Shown here: piece by piece, positions 34,359 to 47,060 of the stretch
Layout of the letters: every line of letters begins with the position of its first letter
Position numbering within the stretch: position 1 is the first letter of the stretch
Program-made: the position numbers and the translations under genes
The notes under the pieces: generated by a model
What the model was told of the DNA's origin: nothing
Database searches by the model: none
Seen by the model: the letters and a program-made list of their open reading frames with translations, nothing else
Assembly: GCA_025738555.1 (NCBI GenBank)
Contig: JAOVFP010000016.1
Span: forward strand, 3,348,001-3,412,000
Source: Cyathus striatus
Lineage: Eukaryota > Basidiomycota > Agaricomycetes > Agaricales > Nidulariaceae
DNA length: 64,000 nt
Reading direction: 5' to 3'

Positions 34359-35606
34359 TTAAATCTCCACAAATTTCAGTGTCTAAAATCGAAATTAAAA
34401 TAAGTAAAGAACAAATCATTCAACCGTAAGAGAATAACGTACGTAGGCAATAACTGGAGAAGGATATCTAGATATGAAAGAGTTCATATCTCCTCCAGCA
34501 TAAAGAGCTGTTCCCTGGGAGAAAAACATCATCTGTGGAGCAGCTGGAAAACTGGGTTAGTAAAATCCCTCCATAGGAACAGAACGGTGCGCCATCTCAC
34601 ATGAGTCTGAGTTGATCCACTGGGCAGTGACATCTCCTGTCACAATATTTATGGACCACTGTAAACGAATAAGAATTATATGAGTTAAAATCAAAATGCA
34701 ATACATACGACATCAGATTCTGCTGCTTTCTTAATACTAGATGCACTTGTATAAGCATTGCCTACGCTGGACGAGGGTGTACTACCGGGAGCAGCTACCA
34801 TCATGCACAATTAGAACAACAAAGAAGTGGTCAAAACAATCCACTTACTTCCTGGAAGAGCAATACCACTAACGTAAATGTAACTAATAGAAAATATAAG
34901 TGAGAATCGTAATGATATATACATTAGAACAACATACTGGAATGAGCCACTAGCAAGGTCTACATTTGTATTATCACGCCCCTGAACAAATCCAAGAAGT
35001 GGGTATCCTGCGGTATTGGAATTCTTTACAACAGTCAATTTAACCCACAGTTCAAAAACATTTGAGTAAGTTCACCTCCATTTCAATCTGAACGCCACTT
35101 GCAGTGGTGGCCGAAGCTTCCACCTCGAATGTGACAACCAAGGCTTCAGAAATTGCTTGATACCTAAATTGCGCTCCATTGAGAGCACTTTTGGAGACAT
35201 ATCCAAGAAGTGCTCCATCAGCCGCGTTGGTCATCTGCAGGACACCGCGCTTTGTAACTTTTGCTGACGGAACGGATGATGGAAGACTGCGGCGGGAAGT
35301 AGATCTGCGGGTGGGAGCCTTTAGAGGAAGTCGTCGCTGAAGGCGCTCGGCATTGGTCAATGAATTCGACTTCTTAAGTTTGTGAATATCAAGGTGGCTG
35401 ATTGTAGGGCTGGGTGAACGCCTCTCGATCCCTTCATTCGTTTCTTGGGAGGTAGTGGGAAAGAACGCAGCGCAGTACTCGAAGGACGAATCGCACTGCT
35501 CATCGCGATGAACAAGTGAAGTCAACGGAGAGGGAACCGTATATAGCCCGTGAGCTACACTGGTAAGGAGAGGGGAAAGGGCGGTTAACAGGGTGAAGAA
35601 GTGCAT
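34359..35606 (-). CDS. secreted protein of unknown function
   Basis: Six introns connect ATG 35606 to the TAA at 34359-34361, about 300 residues. The start MHFFTLLTALSPLLTSVAHG is a signal peptide. A basic propeptide-like stretch follows (RLQRRLPLKAPTRRSTSRR). Then comes a domain with VLQMTNAADGALLGYVSKSA, YPLLGFVQGRDNTNVDLASG, WSINIVTGDVTAQWINSD and the end VIAYTLKFVEI. I recognise this as a type of secreted protein common and expanded in agaricomycetes, but know of no assigned function. I chose Met 35606 over the longer frame from 35711 because only it gives a signal peptide directly at the N-terminus. All junctions keep frame. Dibasic sites suggest Kex2-like processing (inference). Confidence 0.75.
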
Positions 35607-37125
35607 TACTGTTCTTGGATGGTGGGGTCGGACGAGGGTGAAAGGAGCGGGTAGCGACAAGGAATGCCGTGTAGTAAAAGAGAGTGAGGTAGAAGAGAAA
35701 AAAGGAGACACTTAAGAAAGACCCTAGAACAATACAGCGAAGGGGGGGTAATGTCAAAGCCCCTGTTGACCTTTTGTACTTTCTCGAATAGGTGTCGTGA
35801 TTGCTCAAATCACAGTAACTTACGCTTAATTAGATCTGCGCGTCCAATCGCACACCGCACATTTCGGGCATTGTATTTGAAACTTACTTGGACCTCTAGA
35901 GAGAGGAGTGAGATGTAACAGGGTCATATGGGATTTGGCCACTGCGTACAAGACTTGCGTAGAGGCTGCGTGGGGGCCATCGAAGAAAAGCTGAAGAAGA
36001 TGCATAACATTAAGGCACAAAAGGCACCATTTATAAATGGTGGCAGTGAATTCGTCCATTTTGTCAGCAGTTGCCCTGATCGTATTTCCACGCCGAGCAG
36101 TTCAGACGAGTAGACGGAATATGTTTCTAGCCATTAGTTAACTCTTAGACGGGTATCGATGGTTTATATGTGTCTTGAATGATACAAAGTAATGAATACA
36201 CTGCAAAGAAAATCCTAGCAGAATTAGTAGCATTATATACATGTAGTACTTACGCGGGTTGAATTTCAAAATATATGCTCCCCCTATCTTGTGACATACG
36301 ATCGCGCTTTGTCGATCCTTGTAGATCTGCAGGTAACGAAACCACTTCCACATGCCAATATTCAATCGGCCAATGAGAATAGAAATGCCCCCATCTAATT
36401 ATAAGAACCGATAGGGCAGCGTTTCAGCACGCATTAAAAATTTACTGGAAGGAAGAAATAAATACCTAAGGAACACGGAACTACACCTCGACGCTCCTTC
36501 AACAATAATCCAGCTTCGACATGATGGAATTCTGCACCGGATTTAATGAAGTGCCGATGGCCCCAGGCCTTCGATAAGGTCGAGCGCGAACGCGTGTTTA
36601 GGGTAGCAGTATGCAAGTTCGCATAAAAGACACGACGAGAAGATTGATGTATCGTCGGCACGATGTCATCCGGTGCAGTGGAACACGCAAGGGGAGCAGG
36701 GGGGCAAGCTAAATCTGTGAGGGAGACAGAATCCAGTTGAAGCCTGCTGAAGCTCGAGGGCGGTTGGTTTGATGGTTAGTGCTAGTGTTTAAAATTGAAA
36801 GCTGAACATAATTAAGTTTTTTTTTGCCCCGCATAGTGTATGTATTACAATACGCATTCTCACGGTAAGGAGTCAAATTTCAAAGTCAGAAAGTGCGAGT
36901 TGTTCCCCAGCATTTCCTTTGCGTCAATATTTTAATTTTTAACGCATGAATATTGAATCCTTCCTGACTCCGAGTATACATAATAAAGGAGTAACTTACC
37001 TTTGCTTGTACATACCACAACGATGAAACATTTATCTACCTGAGTAAAAATTGATGTTACAGATAAAACAGGATACGATATTGTACATATTACTTATGTC
37101 TGTAACTTGTTCCGTAATCAATGTA
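35607..37125. other. intergenic, no supported gene
   Basis: About 1.5 kb with only short frames (35928-36113, 36138-36365, 36434-36661). A T-run lies near 36818-36826. No repeat ends are recognised. Confidence 0.5.
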
Positions 37126-38864
37126 TTAGTTAAATGTGCCATGCATAATATCGAAAGAATCCCTTGAAAAACAAAAGTAAATTTAAGAGTATAAAAGCAG
37201 ACAACCAAAACACATACCTAGGTAACGGTTTCCGAATTTCATATCTAATCTTCATCTGTCTCTCTTCTCCGTCCTCCCTTATAATCACAATCCGTTTATA
37301 AGCATGCCTCCTCTCATAAAAATCGCAATGATCTAGCTCTCTAAGATTAGGACATATCAATGCCAACTGCTGAATAACAAATGCATATATTCCTTCCTCC
37401 TCTTAACCGAGTCCCAAATTCCTTGGCCACGAAATATCTCCAGATTCCGAAATTTAGGTAAAAGATCTAACCAGGTAGTCTTTATATAGCAAGACTGAGT
37501 TAGAGAGTCCAAGACCTAGAAGAACAGAATACGAACGAGACTTATGGGTAGCGGATGGATCCCCCCGGGAGGTAGGTGATGGCTTGGTAGTGAGAGCCAC
37601 GTTATAGAAGGAAATAATTGTGCAAGATGTTGCATATCCTCAATGTCGCCTAGATTATGTAGTCTAAGTTTTTTTAGCGCATCCCTATCTAGACTCTGTA
37701 GACGAATTAGCATTTCCGCATCAACTGACATCACATCTAGACACTCCAGTGGTCGTCGAACGGTCTGAGACTCTATCGATTCAAGAACCTGCCTACTCGA
37801 CTTAAGAACCTTAAGAGAAGGAAGACATTCTGACGAAAAAGACACTATTCCAATGGGAAACCAGTATAACTCTTCAAGCGTAGGGTGATTGTGCAGAAAC
37901 TCGGCACGAGACTGATCAATTGCAGAAGTAGCGCCAGATTGTAAAAATAACTTTAAGCGCTTAAGTCTGGGAAAGCGGCATTCCTCGAAGGACCGAAATT
38001 CTAATGGGAGCTCGAGGTGCTAGAGATGATGGACTGTTAGACAGGTGTCGTAAGTCATTCAAATGTCAGAACTATACCTCTAAATGTGGTGACCGCTCCA
38101 GCATTCGTCTCACATGTGCAACGTTTGACGGCTTTATCCAGCCGTCTCCGTAGAGGTACAAAGACGTAAGATTTGAGTAGGTCCATGCCTCACGACGAGT
38201 CATGCGAAATAAGAGAAATGAAAGTAACATAAAGAAAATGGCATACCGGGTATCCAATACTCTTCGTATCGATGTTCACGCTGTCCGCGTAAATTCCAAA
38301 CCTCCCATCCAGTCCAACGTGTTTAAGAGACGTCTTATTTCGCACTGCTGCGAGTATGAGTGCTTCATAAGACCGATGGGTCGCAGGCCGTATTCTGTCC
38401 TGACTCGAGGCCCACGTAAAAGTATGTAACATAGACATGGACCTGAGTGCGTCCGTAAGATTCATCACCCTAATGCTTTCCTCAACATTCTGCGGTGCAA
38501 GGTCGTTCTACCAGCTTGGTAGGGTAAATGTCAGGAGCAGAGTAGTTCTTCTATCGCAGATGTGTACTTCCCGTATGTTGCGTGCCAAATCCTTTCTCCT
38601 GGCTAAGTGCGCCCACATGTCTGGCATAGAGTGCCTTACGCGGATGATTCGGTACTGGGTATGTCGAGGACTTGCTAGCCGTGCACATGCTTTCGACGCG
38701 AGAGTGAACGAGGCGAGATGGTCGTGGGAGTCTATTTCCGATAAGATCTCGTCCAGGATCTCGTCAGGGAGTTGGAGGAATGAAAAGGAGAAGATTGACG
38801 AGCGTCTAGAAGCTTTAGGCGTCGCAGGCGACGGCGAGGAGGGAGTGTTCTGGGTAGAAGACAT
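37126..38864 (-). CDS. F-box protein with leucine-rich-repeat-like C-terminus
   Basis: Starts at ATG 38864 and ends at the TAA 37126-37128, about 480 residues over several exons. The N-terminus has an F-box (LQLPDEILDEILSEIDSHDHL ... ASKACARLASPRHTQYRIIR). The rest has LRR-like segments (LTSLYLYGDG, LKRLKLFLQSG, LEELYWFPIG, LKKLRLHNLGDIEDMQHL, LICPNLRELDHCDF). Such proteins act as substrate adaptors of SCF ubiquitin ligases, a family-level expectation. The first intron is only 42 nt. Near 37395-37432 the frame changes: either a 38-nt intron between WDS and QLALICPNL, or a one-base frameshift, since the skipped stretch read in the next frame (EEGIYAFVIQ) looks coding. The last exon encodes DSFDIMHGTFN. 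Confidence 0.75.
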
Positions 38865-39782
38865 GAGCGTAGGTGTACAGATTACTATAGAACCCGACGG
38901 AAATAAAGCGTACTTACTAATGAAAGAGTAGCATAAGGGACTTGTTGACGTTTGTTACAATTTGAAGCTTTTGTATACACGCTGTCCGACGTTTCATTTC
39001 ATTTTTGGCGTCGTCCCTTCTTACAGCCTTTTACTCAGTTACCAACGACGTGAGCGACGGAAACGGGCCCAGATGATGAACAAGGCGCTCACCTACAGTA
39101 CGTACATCGAAAGCGTCCTTCGAAAGGGCGCCGCCCGCATGCCCGACCATTAGACTGACACTTGTTAAAAATCCGGCATTGACCCAAATTAACCAATCAT
39201 GGAATGCTCGGACTCGGGCTTGGAAAAGCTCGTCTGTCCAATTGGCATATATTACAGGCGCAGATAACCTTGCCGGAGTTCTTGGTGGGTCCCATGATTT
39301 TATCTTTTTACGCATTTACATCAAACCGCTGCTAAAAATGTCATGATTCAGAATCAGCGGCACGTAGCTACGAAGCCGGATTGGACATTTGCCTCTTCAC
39401 GGAAGGATTATGGAAAGAGCGCGAGAAGAACATGCAATCATATATGCGGCCTTCCTCCCATTCAGGCTGACATTATGATGAATCATATTTCAGCTTGAAA
39501 TTTCCGTCTCGGGACGTTCAAAAATAGTAGCGCATTCTCCGCCTTCATAAAACAGATTATCACGTAGAAGGAGCAGTTGTAGACGTCTTCCTTCCTATCA
39601 CAACTTGTCTAGGCTCTCACACCTCGCTATGAGCACCCCACATCTTGCTCCCCACACCGGGGAAGAATCAGCTACAGCGACGATATGTGTTCCAGACATG
39701 GAAGGAGTTGTTGTTACACCATCGAAGAGGTGCACGAGGCTATCGATCCCAGAATAAGTCTCGCAGAACGACCCCTTCGAAA
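38865..39782. other. divergent intergenic region between F-box and MFS genes
   Basis: Minus-strand frame 39031-39315 (95 codons) has no recognisable motif. Bases 39629-39782 encode an MFS N-terminus in two broken frames (see the MFS entry). The rest is probably promoter sequence for both genes. Confidence 0.45.
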
Positions 39783-42119
39783 ATGCTTGACGAGGGATTT
39801 GGGCACCAGCTGGAGGAGTTGATACGACACCACACTCGCGATAGTACATCTTCGCACACTGCTGAAAAGGTGGACGCCAAGGTGGACATTGAAAAGGCGG
39901 CGTCGTCACAGTTGGAGACAAAGACGGATGGCCCGTTCTATGTCAGTTCCCTATCAGTTACAATGTTCTCTATTTTTATTCCTAACCTTCCAACAGATCG
40001 AATTCGAAGAAGGTGACAAACGAAACCCAATCAACTTCTCACGTAGAAAAAAATGGACGATCACTGCCTTAGCGTGTATATCGACATATATAGCCTGTAC
40101 GTTCTAAAAGTATCTCTCGCCTATACTTGGAACATGGCTGACGTTAAAGAACGCAGCTTCCTCTACTTCTGCATATTCGATAGGATATGCATCCATGATG
40201 CGAGACCTGAACTGCACCTTATTCCAAGCAACCATAGGCTTATCGGTGTACTGCCTAGGATTCGGTGTCGTGCCCTTAGTATCTGCCTCGCTCAGTGAAG
40301 AGTTCGGTCGGCAGCCCCTATACCTCGGATCCGGTGTAGGGTTGCTCCTAATGTACCTCATGATTGCACTGTAAGCTCCTACTCTTAATGGGTCAAGTTT
40401 CCTGCATTCCTAATAACCTGCACACAGGGGAAAGAACATACAAACCGTGTTGATCGGTCGATTCTTACAGGGGGCATTTGCTTCAACGGGATCCACCATG
40501 GTGGGGGGCACCATTGCGGACATATGGTCAGCGAAAGAGTGAGTTTCCATTCTATCTTCATCAGCGAGTGATCCCTTATCGGCGATAGACGCGGACTCCC
40601 CATGGCATGGTTTTCTGTAGCAGCTATCAGCGGGAACGGACTTGGACCTTTCATCGCTGGTTGGATTGAGAACAATCCAAAGCTGGGTTGGAGGTGGATT
40701 CAATGGATACAGATGATGTACGTTTTATCGAGTAGTTTAAATTTCTAAGCATTATTGAACGGCCGTGTTAGGATTTGTGGAGCTTACCTCGTACTGGTTC
40801 CTTTCATCCTTACGGAAACCCGCGCTTCCGTTCTTCTTACCCGGATCGCGAAAAAGCTCCGCAAAGAAACAGGCGATAATAGATATCGTGCTCGAGTGGA
40901 AGATGAACGCGCTTCTCTCAGGACGTTGATTTTCATTTCTTGCACGAGGCCGCTCTGTAAGCACAAAAATGAATTTTCACTCATTATCACATCTCATTAT
41001 TTACATTATTTTTACTAGACTTGATGATAAATGAGTTGATTGTTTCAAGCTTCAGTGTAAGTTTTTACCATTTACTGGTTATAACGGACCTTTCTTAAAA
41101 AACGTGCTCATAAGATATGGGTTGGCTTTGCATGGGGAGTCACGTATGTTATGGTCGAGTGAGTAGCATATACTTTTCCCTTTCCTACGCAAGTTTTAAA
41201 TCTGCTTTAGATCGATCTCTGGGATTTTCAGAGACTTGCATGGATTTAACATTGCGCAAATTGGGAGCGTTTTCATGGCCATGAGGTGAGGTGTTCGCTT
41301 TACTTCCCCACGGCTTTAACTCACCCGGCAATATCAGCGTTGGATCTGTACTCGCATTCCTTATAAATTATTATCAAGAAAAATTATACCGGTATGTATA
41401 AGCAATTTTTATGCCATAACCTCGTGAATTGACGTGTTTTTTTAGTGACAACGTAGCTACCCGAGGACCTGAAGCACGATTATACTCGGCATGTGTTGCA
41501 GGAGTTCTTCTTGCAGGCAGTATGTTTATGTACGCGTGGTGCTCTTTCGCACATGTGCATTGGATATCGCTGGCTATTGCTATAACTGTAAGTAACGTAA
41601 ATGAATGTCTTTTCTAGATTGGACTGAAAATCATGCCCAGCTATACATTATTGCTACTTTCACTATCTATCTGGCTGTATTCTCATACTTTGCTGATTGG
41701 TATGCACTTTTCATTTATTTAGTATGTACTTCTAATCTAATCTTATTTTGCGCATAGTTACGGTCCATTTGCTTCGTCAGCTTTGGCAGGTCAAAGCTTA
41801 GCTCGTAAGTTGTTTTATATGTATCTGAATAAAAATATAGGTTCTCACGGCCTATTATCAGGTAACCTAGCAGCGACAGCGTTCCCACTGTTCACAGAAC
41901 AGATGTATCACAAACTCGGATACAACTGGGCTAATACACTATTCGGATTCTTAGCGGCACTTATGATCCCCATTCCTTTCGTATGTTTTCACTCTTTCTT
42001 TTATTTTTATGCACTAGAACTAACTATTATTGAAGGTGTTGTTCTTCTATGGACCTACGATTCGTGGCAAGAGCAAGTTCTCCCGCGCAGTTATGGAACT
42101 AGAAGCCCAAAAGAAATAG
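39783..42119 (+). CDS. MFS multidrug/polyamine-type transporter, copy 1
   Basis: Start taken at Met 39783; about 14 exons run to the TAG 42117-42119. The cytosolic N-tail is followed by the subfamily motif IEFEEGDKRNPINFSRRKKW and a 12-helix MFS body. MFS signatures are seen: SASLSEEFGRQPLY (motif A-like loop), IGRFLQGAFASTGSTMVGG, RRGLPMAWFS, and a central cytosolic loop with TGDNRYRARVEDERASL. The end is FYGPTIRGKSKFSRAVMELE. The family (DHA1 drug:H+ antiporters, including yeast Tpo1-like proteins) exports small molecules at the plasma membrane; the substrate is unknown. Upstream, 39629-39782 encodes homology to the N-terminus of the 59-62 kb paralog in three successive frames, which suggests two one-base losses, one in an A-run just before Met 39783. 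The gene may thus have a shortened tail or be damaged. Confidence 0.78.
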
Positions 42120-42984
42120 ACAGCGGTATAGAATATGTATATATTCCTGGGAAAAGATCTGTTTGCACTGCTGATATTACTACTATTGTACACATAGACG
42201 CATTTTCTACTTTTAGACATTTTGTACCATATCACGCATTTTCATAAATCAGCCTAATTTCACTGAAATAAACTCGCCTTATCTTTCAATCATACTTTTA
42301 TATTAGAGCGCCCTGGATCCGACGCCGTCGTCCTCGTCCTCGGTCATCGTTACAAAGCTGATGTCGAACCTGGAAGTCGGAAACATTGATATTCGGACAC
42401 GATCTGCCTCGGCCTTTCGTATGGCAGTAGTTAAATTTATACCTATCAGCGCGCTCCTGGTGAATAGTGATGATCATGTCAAAGAGTACTACATACCAGT
42501 TAACCACTTGAATACCGCAGAATAACAAGGGATACTCCGCAGATACCGCTCTATCTCCCACTCCTGAACTAGGAAACGTGACACACTAACAGTGGACAGT
42601 AGTAAAGCTTTCAAACTTCGTTAGGTAGTACATAAGCTTAATGACATGATTTCTGTTGCTCACAGTCAAGATTGAAAACGTAAGTAAAAATTCAAGCCTT
42701 TTGGCCCTGCAGTGTTTCGACCAAGTTTCGACCGGGTCCCGACAGGTCCCGACTTAAATAATAACACGTGCGAAGGTCCACAGAACGCGAACTTGAACAA
42801 GACGTTCTTTCTTGACTCCACTCCAGATTCTCTACGCCATATGTCTCTATTCAACATCTGGGAATGCATATGTGCCTTAAGTCTAGTCAAATTATCTCTG
42901 ACAATCCCTCGTCGCAACTCGCCAGCGACATGGTTTCCAAATGGCATAGAAAGCTCGCCGCCACCTTCGAAATCATATTCACGA
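42120..42984. other. convergent intergenic region
   Basis: About 860 bp between the 3' ends of the MFS gene (plus) and the NACHT-like gene (minus). Short frames only. The 42712-43056 plus frame is partly a shadow of the NACHT-like gene. Confidence 0.5.
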
Positions 42985-44691
42985 TTAAAAACGCATCCAT
43001 TCAGGCTTCTTGTAAGTTGCGGTATTCGATGGGCCATTGTTCTCCTCGTGGTTTGAATCCACTACAATCACCATGTCATCATGTGGCTCTGGCCTAAGCC
43101 TGTCATCAGTCACATTTGACGGACCATCCAAGTGTTCTTGCATCCCAATGGCTGAATTGGACCCATCACCCAAGAGTTTCTGTTGGTCTTTCGCCGCAGA
43201 CAACGACCCATTTATACCAGCCCCAACTCTTTGTTCTTCACTAGCTGCTGCCAGCGTTGACTCGATATCCGAGTTATTATTATGTTCATTTTGTTCATCT
43301 TCCTTCTTCAATACGAGGTCCCGAACAATCTTCTTCACTTCCTCCTCACGACCATGGACATCCCATGGTCTTGATTCCAGAATTTGATTATAGCGTTCGT
43401 TGCATAATTTCGTTATTGTTGCCTCGCGGGAGATTACATATACCAATCCTGGAATCGCCACAGTTAGCCCATTCACAGCCCATCCATAAAGAATGGGTAT
43501 GCCAGCGACAAGTGCTATTATCAGTAGAATAATAAGGCAGATAGTTGTGCTTGACCATCCTATGACCTGGCCCTTAGAACCCTCAGGCTGGCTTTCTTGC
43601 AATTCGTGATCCAATTCTTGCGACTGGCTTTCTTGAGATTCTGGATCTAATACTGCTGGTTGATTTTCCTGTGATTCTGGATCTAATAATGCCGCTGGCT
43701 GATTTTCTTGAGCTACTAGAGCTTCTTGAGCTTCTTCACCGGATAGTTGTTTTGGCCTGGGTAAGTCCAAGGCTACTATATTAACTTCAGAAAAGGTACT
43801 GAGGACCTCCTCATTTGGCATTCCGGTCACAAGAAGCCGAAATCGAAGGCCCTTGATAGATCGTATGTCTTCAACAAAGGTAGCGATGTCCGACGCCACA
43901 GATGGAGCATCCTTGCTACAGTCGATGCAGTCCAGTAGAACGAACATTGTTTCATCAGGGGGGAGAACACCCTGCTCGATTAGGTATCGTAGGGGTTCGA
44001 CAACCAGCCCACGCAGCTGATACACCGAGTCACGTTGAAGGAGGTTAGGGTCTTCGGAAAGAGACTCAAGCATGGGAGCTTGAATTGCAGGAATTTTGAA
44101 CAGGAGCTGGTATGCAAGTGTCGTTGCCCAACGCCGCGATGTATCCGGTCGCGTATTGATGATATCTGCTTCTTCTGTAAAAGGAATTTCATAGAAGAGA
44201 ATATGTGCGACCAATTTAATGCGGGGCATTGGCGTCTCACTAAAAAATTGAACAATAGGAACACCAGACTCCGATAGGATGTCTTTATTTGGGGTGTTCA
44301 AGAACCGATGCTCGACAAAAGTATCCGTGTTTGTAATAAATTCCTGAATTTCATCTAGAATTTTGAGACGGCTTAACTGAGCGCGTCGTTTCCTCCGCAG
44401 CGCGAAGTAGGTGATGCCTTCAATAACGGTTTTCCTCAAGGCAATTCTTACTACAATGAATATCATATCCAATCAGATTAAAATAGGGGACAGAATACAA
44501 AACATACCATCATCGTACTTCTTAGAATTACGACCATCCGTATCGTAGAATGTCGCATGCGTAATTCGAAAATCGTGTGCTCCATAGAAAGAGCCAGTAT
44601 GACCAGGTTGCTGCCAAGGATGGGATGGCACGTTCATATCGCCACTGCCCCCCGATGCTTGAGTGTGTAGTGAAGGTTGAGAGCTTGACAT
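42985..44691 (-). CDS. NACHT-like protein without P-loop, membrane-anchored, copy 1 (intact)
   Basis: Exon 1 starts at Met 44691 (MSSSQPSLHTQASGG) and one intron joins it to the long exon ending at TAA 42985-42987, about 540 residues. The N-terminus has GSFYGAHDFRITHATFYD, a short motif that heads many agaricomycete NACHT proteins. A NACHT-like core follows: TSRRWATTLAYQLLFKIPAI, YQLRGLVVEPLRYLIEQG, a Walker B-like MFVLLDCIDCS and LRFRLLVTGMP. No GxxGxGKS/T P-loop is present where one is expected, so ATP binding as in normal NACHTs is doubtful. A Gln/Glu-rich repeat (QENQPA, QESQ) precedes two hydrophobic segments (ICLIILLIIALVAGIPILYG and LTVAIPGLVYVI). An acidic tail follows. It may be a membrane-tethered, degenerate STAND relative; function unknown. 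Confidence 0.68.
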
Positions 44692-45299
44692 AACCGAATC
44701 CACGCATCACTAAACAGGGTGCTGTTAAGATTTTAAATGTGAGAGGTAAGCTACATGTGGCAAATCCAATGTGGAATAAACGAGGCCCAGTGAATAGTGC
44801 AATTCACTGCGGTCTTCTGTATGATCAAAGCATAAGCAGGTTATTAATAGTACTTCAATTAATCCAGAGCTGTGTGACCATCGTGAATAAATCGATAATC
44901 ATTTAGAGTGCCGACAATACCACTGTTGCCACACATGATCAGCCTGCGGTTGGCTTGTTGAAGATGTGATCGCCCAATTACCGGTACCGGTGGCAAACGG
45001 AAGTTCCTATAGGATTAATTGACAGTGTACCTTGTATGGCAAGGTCGACTTGCAACAGTGTGTTATGAAAGATAGAAGCTTATTAAAGCCGTGCAGCAAT
45101 TATGCACTGACGACGGTCCGGACTCGGAGGAGGTGAAGGACAGTGAGCATCACACACTGCGGTTGGAATATAACTTTGTATTCTAATTATAGAAGAGGTT
45201 GTATTCATTCGAGCAATATTACTTTAAAAGTAACTGCTCAGTACTCAGTACTCAATTATTACGGTTCGTGGTCCGGCCTTCTGTCCAACATAAACATTA
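44692..45299. other. intergenic between NACHT-like copies
   Basis: About 600 bp: promoter of copy 1 and 3' flank of copy 2, both minus strand. No other gene is supported. Confidence 0.5.
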
Positions 45300-47060
45300 T
45301 CACAGACGATCAAATCGTCCACCTTTCCCCTTGCTAACAGGTGATTTGCTGCGCATCATTTGAGCTTCAACAGTGGTGAGTAGAGGGGACTCGCGATCCA
45401 ATAATTTTCCCTGTTGATCGAACACCACAGTCTTCTCAACTTCGTCAGACATAACCGACTCGCCATCTCCATCAGAAGTATACGTTTCCGAGTCTTCATC
45501 TTCCTCATCTGAAACATGGGAATCGCTACTATCTTCGTAATTAGCGGGAGATTGATCAATTGTTGGATTCCGGTCTTCACTTGTCGCAGTGGATGGGGCA
45601 TCCAAGAGTTTTGGCTTCTTTTCAGCCGCAACCGATGAGTTATTTAGCATGTTTGACTTGTCATCAATCGCGAGCTTTTGTTCGCCTTTGGCAGTCGCAG
45701 ATGACCCGCCATCCGTAATTGTTTGTTGTTTATTGGCATTTTGTTTTTCATCAGCCTGACTCGAACTGGTAATCCACGCGGACGCGTACGCGAGAATAGC
45801 TTTCTTGACTTCTTCCTTTCGCCCATGAACATCCCATGGTCGATTGAATTTTATAGATAAGTAGTGGTAGAGGAATAAAGTTGAAACGATCGCCTCGTTA
45901 GCAATTCCCCACAACAAGCAAATAGCTATCGGTGTAAACAATTCTTTTGCCGTTTCCGACTCGACTCGTAAACAGTAGACAATTCCGCCTACTAAAATTG
46001 CTGCAACCAGAATATCTATGCAGCATCTTCTTTGGAGGACAGATAACCTTGGAACACAACACCGATTCTTCCGTTGAGATGCTATTCGCTTTGGCCTGCG
46101 TAAGTCGGAACGCGCGATACGAGCTTCCGATAGCGTACTGAGTGCGTTCTTATTTGGCAAGCCCGTCACAAGAAGGCTGACTCGCAGACCCTTGATAGCT
46201 TGCAATTCCTCTGCGAAACCAGCAATATCAGACGCCATCGATGAGGCATCCGTACTACAGTCAATACAGTCCAGAAAAATGATCATGGTTTCATCGAGCG
46301 GCAGTACTCCACGTTTGACCGCTTTTCGTAAAGGTTCAAGAATAAGCCGTCGAAGTTGATAGTGCGGGTTACACTGAGATAGGGTAGGCTCTACATAAAG
46401 AGCTTCAAGCATAGAAGTTTGAATTTCAGGAATGTTCACCATTAACTGATATGCAAGTGTTGTTACCCAGCGGCGTGAGACATTCGGTCGCGTAGGAATG
46501 ATATCCGCTTCCCTGAAATTGGAATTTCGTAAAAGAGAATATACGCAACCATTCTTATGCCTGGAATAGCTGCTTCATTGAGAAACCGAACAATCGGAAT
46601 ACCAGATTGCGAAAGGACATCTTTATTCCAGGTGGTCAAGAAACGATGCTCTTTCGATGCCTCTGGTTCTTGTAAAATTCCTGAATTTCATCGGGAACCT
46701 CAAGGAACTTGAACTGAGTAATACGTTCTCTATGTAGCTCGTCGTAAGTTACGCGCCTCAATAACAGTCTTCTTCAAGACAACTTTCACTGCAACCGTCG
46801 CCCACATCAGGCCGCACTAAACACGAGAAGACTACACACTGAGACGTACGTTCATCAAGTTTCTTGGTATCGCTACTACCACCATGCATATCGATAAACG
46901 TGGAATTAGTGATTCCGAAATTGTGTGCACCGTGAAATGAGCCAATCTTGCCCGCCGGGGAGGGTGACTGAGGACGAGAGGGAATATTGTAAGAGGGAGT
47001 CATCTCGCGATTACCCCTCGATGACTGAGAATGCAGTGGGGATTGAACTGAAACAGACAT
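45300..47060 (-). pseudogene. NACHT-like protein without P-loop, copy 2 (frameshifted)
   Basis: A paralog of the 42985-44691 gene in tandem. Exon 1 (from Met 47060) has GSFHGAHNFGITNSTFIDMHGG, and an intron follows at the same place. Next to it, homology to copy 1 jumps frame at least three times: near 46751-46760, in an A-run at 46674-46677 (plus strand) and near 46511-46520. Stops follow each jump. From 46442 down to the TGA at 45300-45302 the frame is open for 380 codons. This part covers the Walker B-like IIFLDCIDCS, LLVTGLP, two hydrophobic segments (ILVAAILVGGIVYCL; LFTPIAICLLWG) and an acidic Ser/Glu/Asp-rich tail. Either the gene is dead, or translation starts internally at 46442, or the indels are assembly errors. 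Confidence 0.65.

Noticed and set aside
34340..34370. GGTTTAAATCTCC, resembling a tRNA T-arm
   Set aside because: Overlaps the end of the secreted protein gene; no cloverleaf can be drawn.
39031..39315. 95-codon minus-strand frame upstream of the MFS gene
   Set aside because: No recognisable domain, partner exon or paralog.
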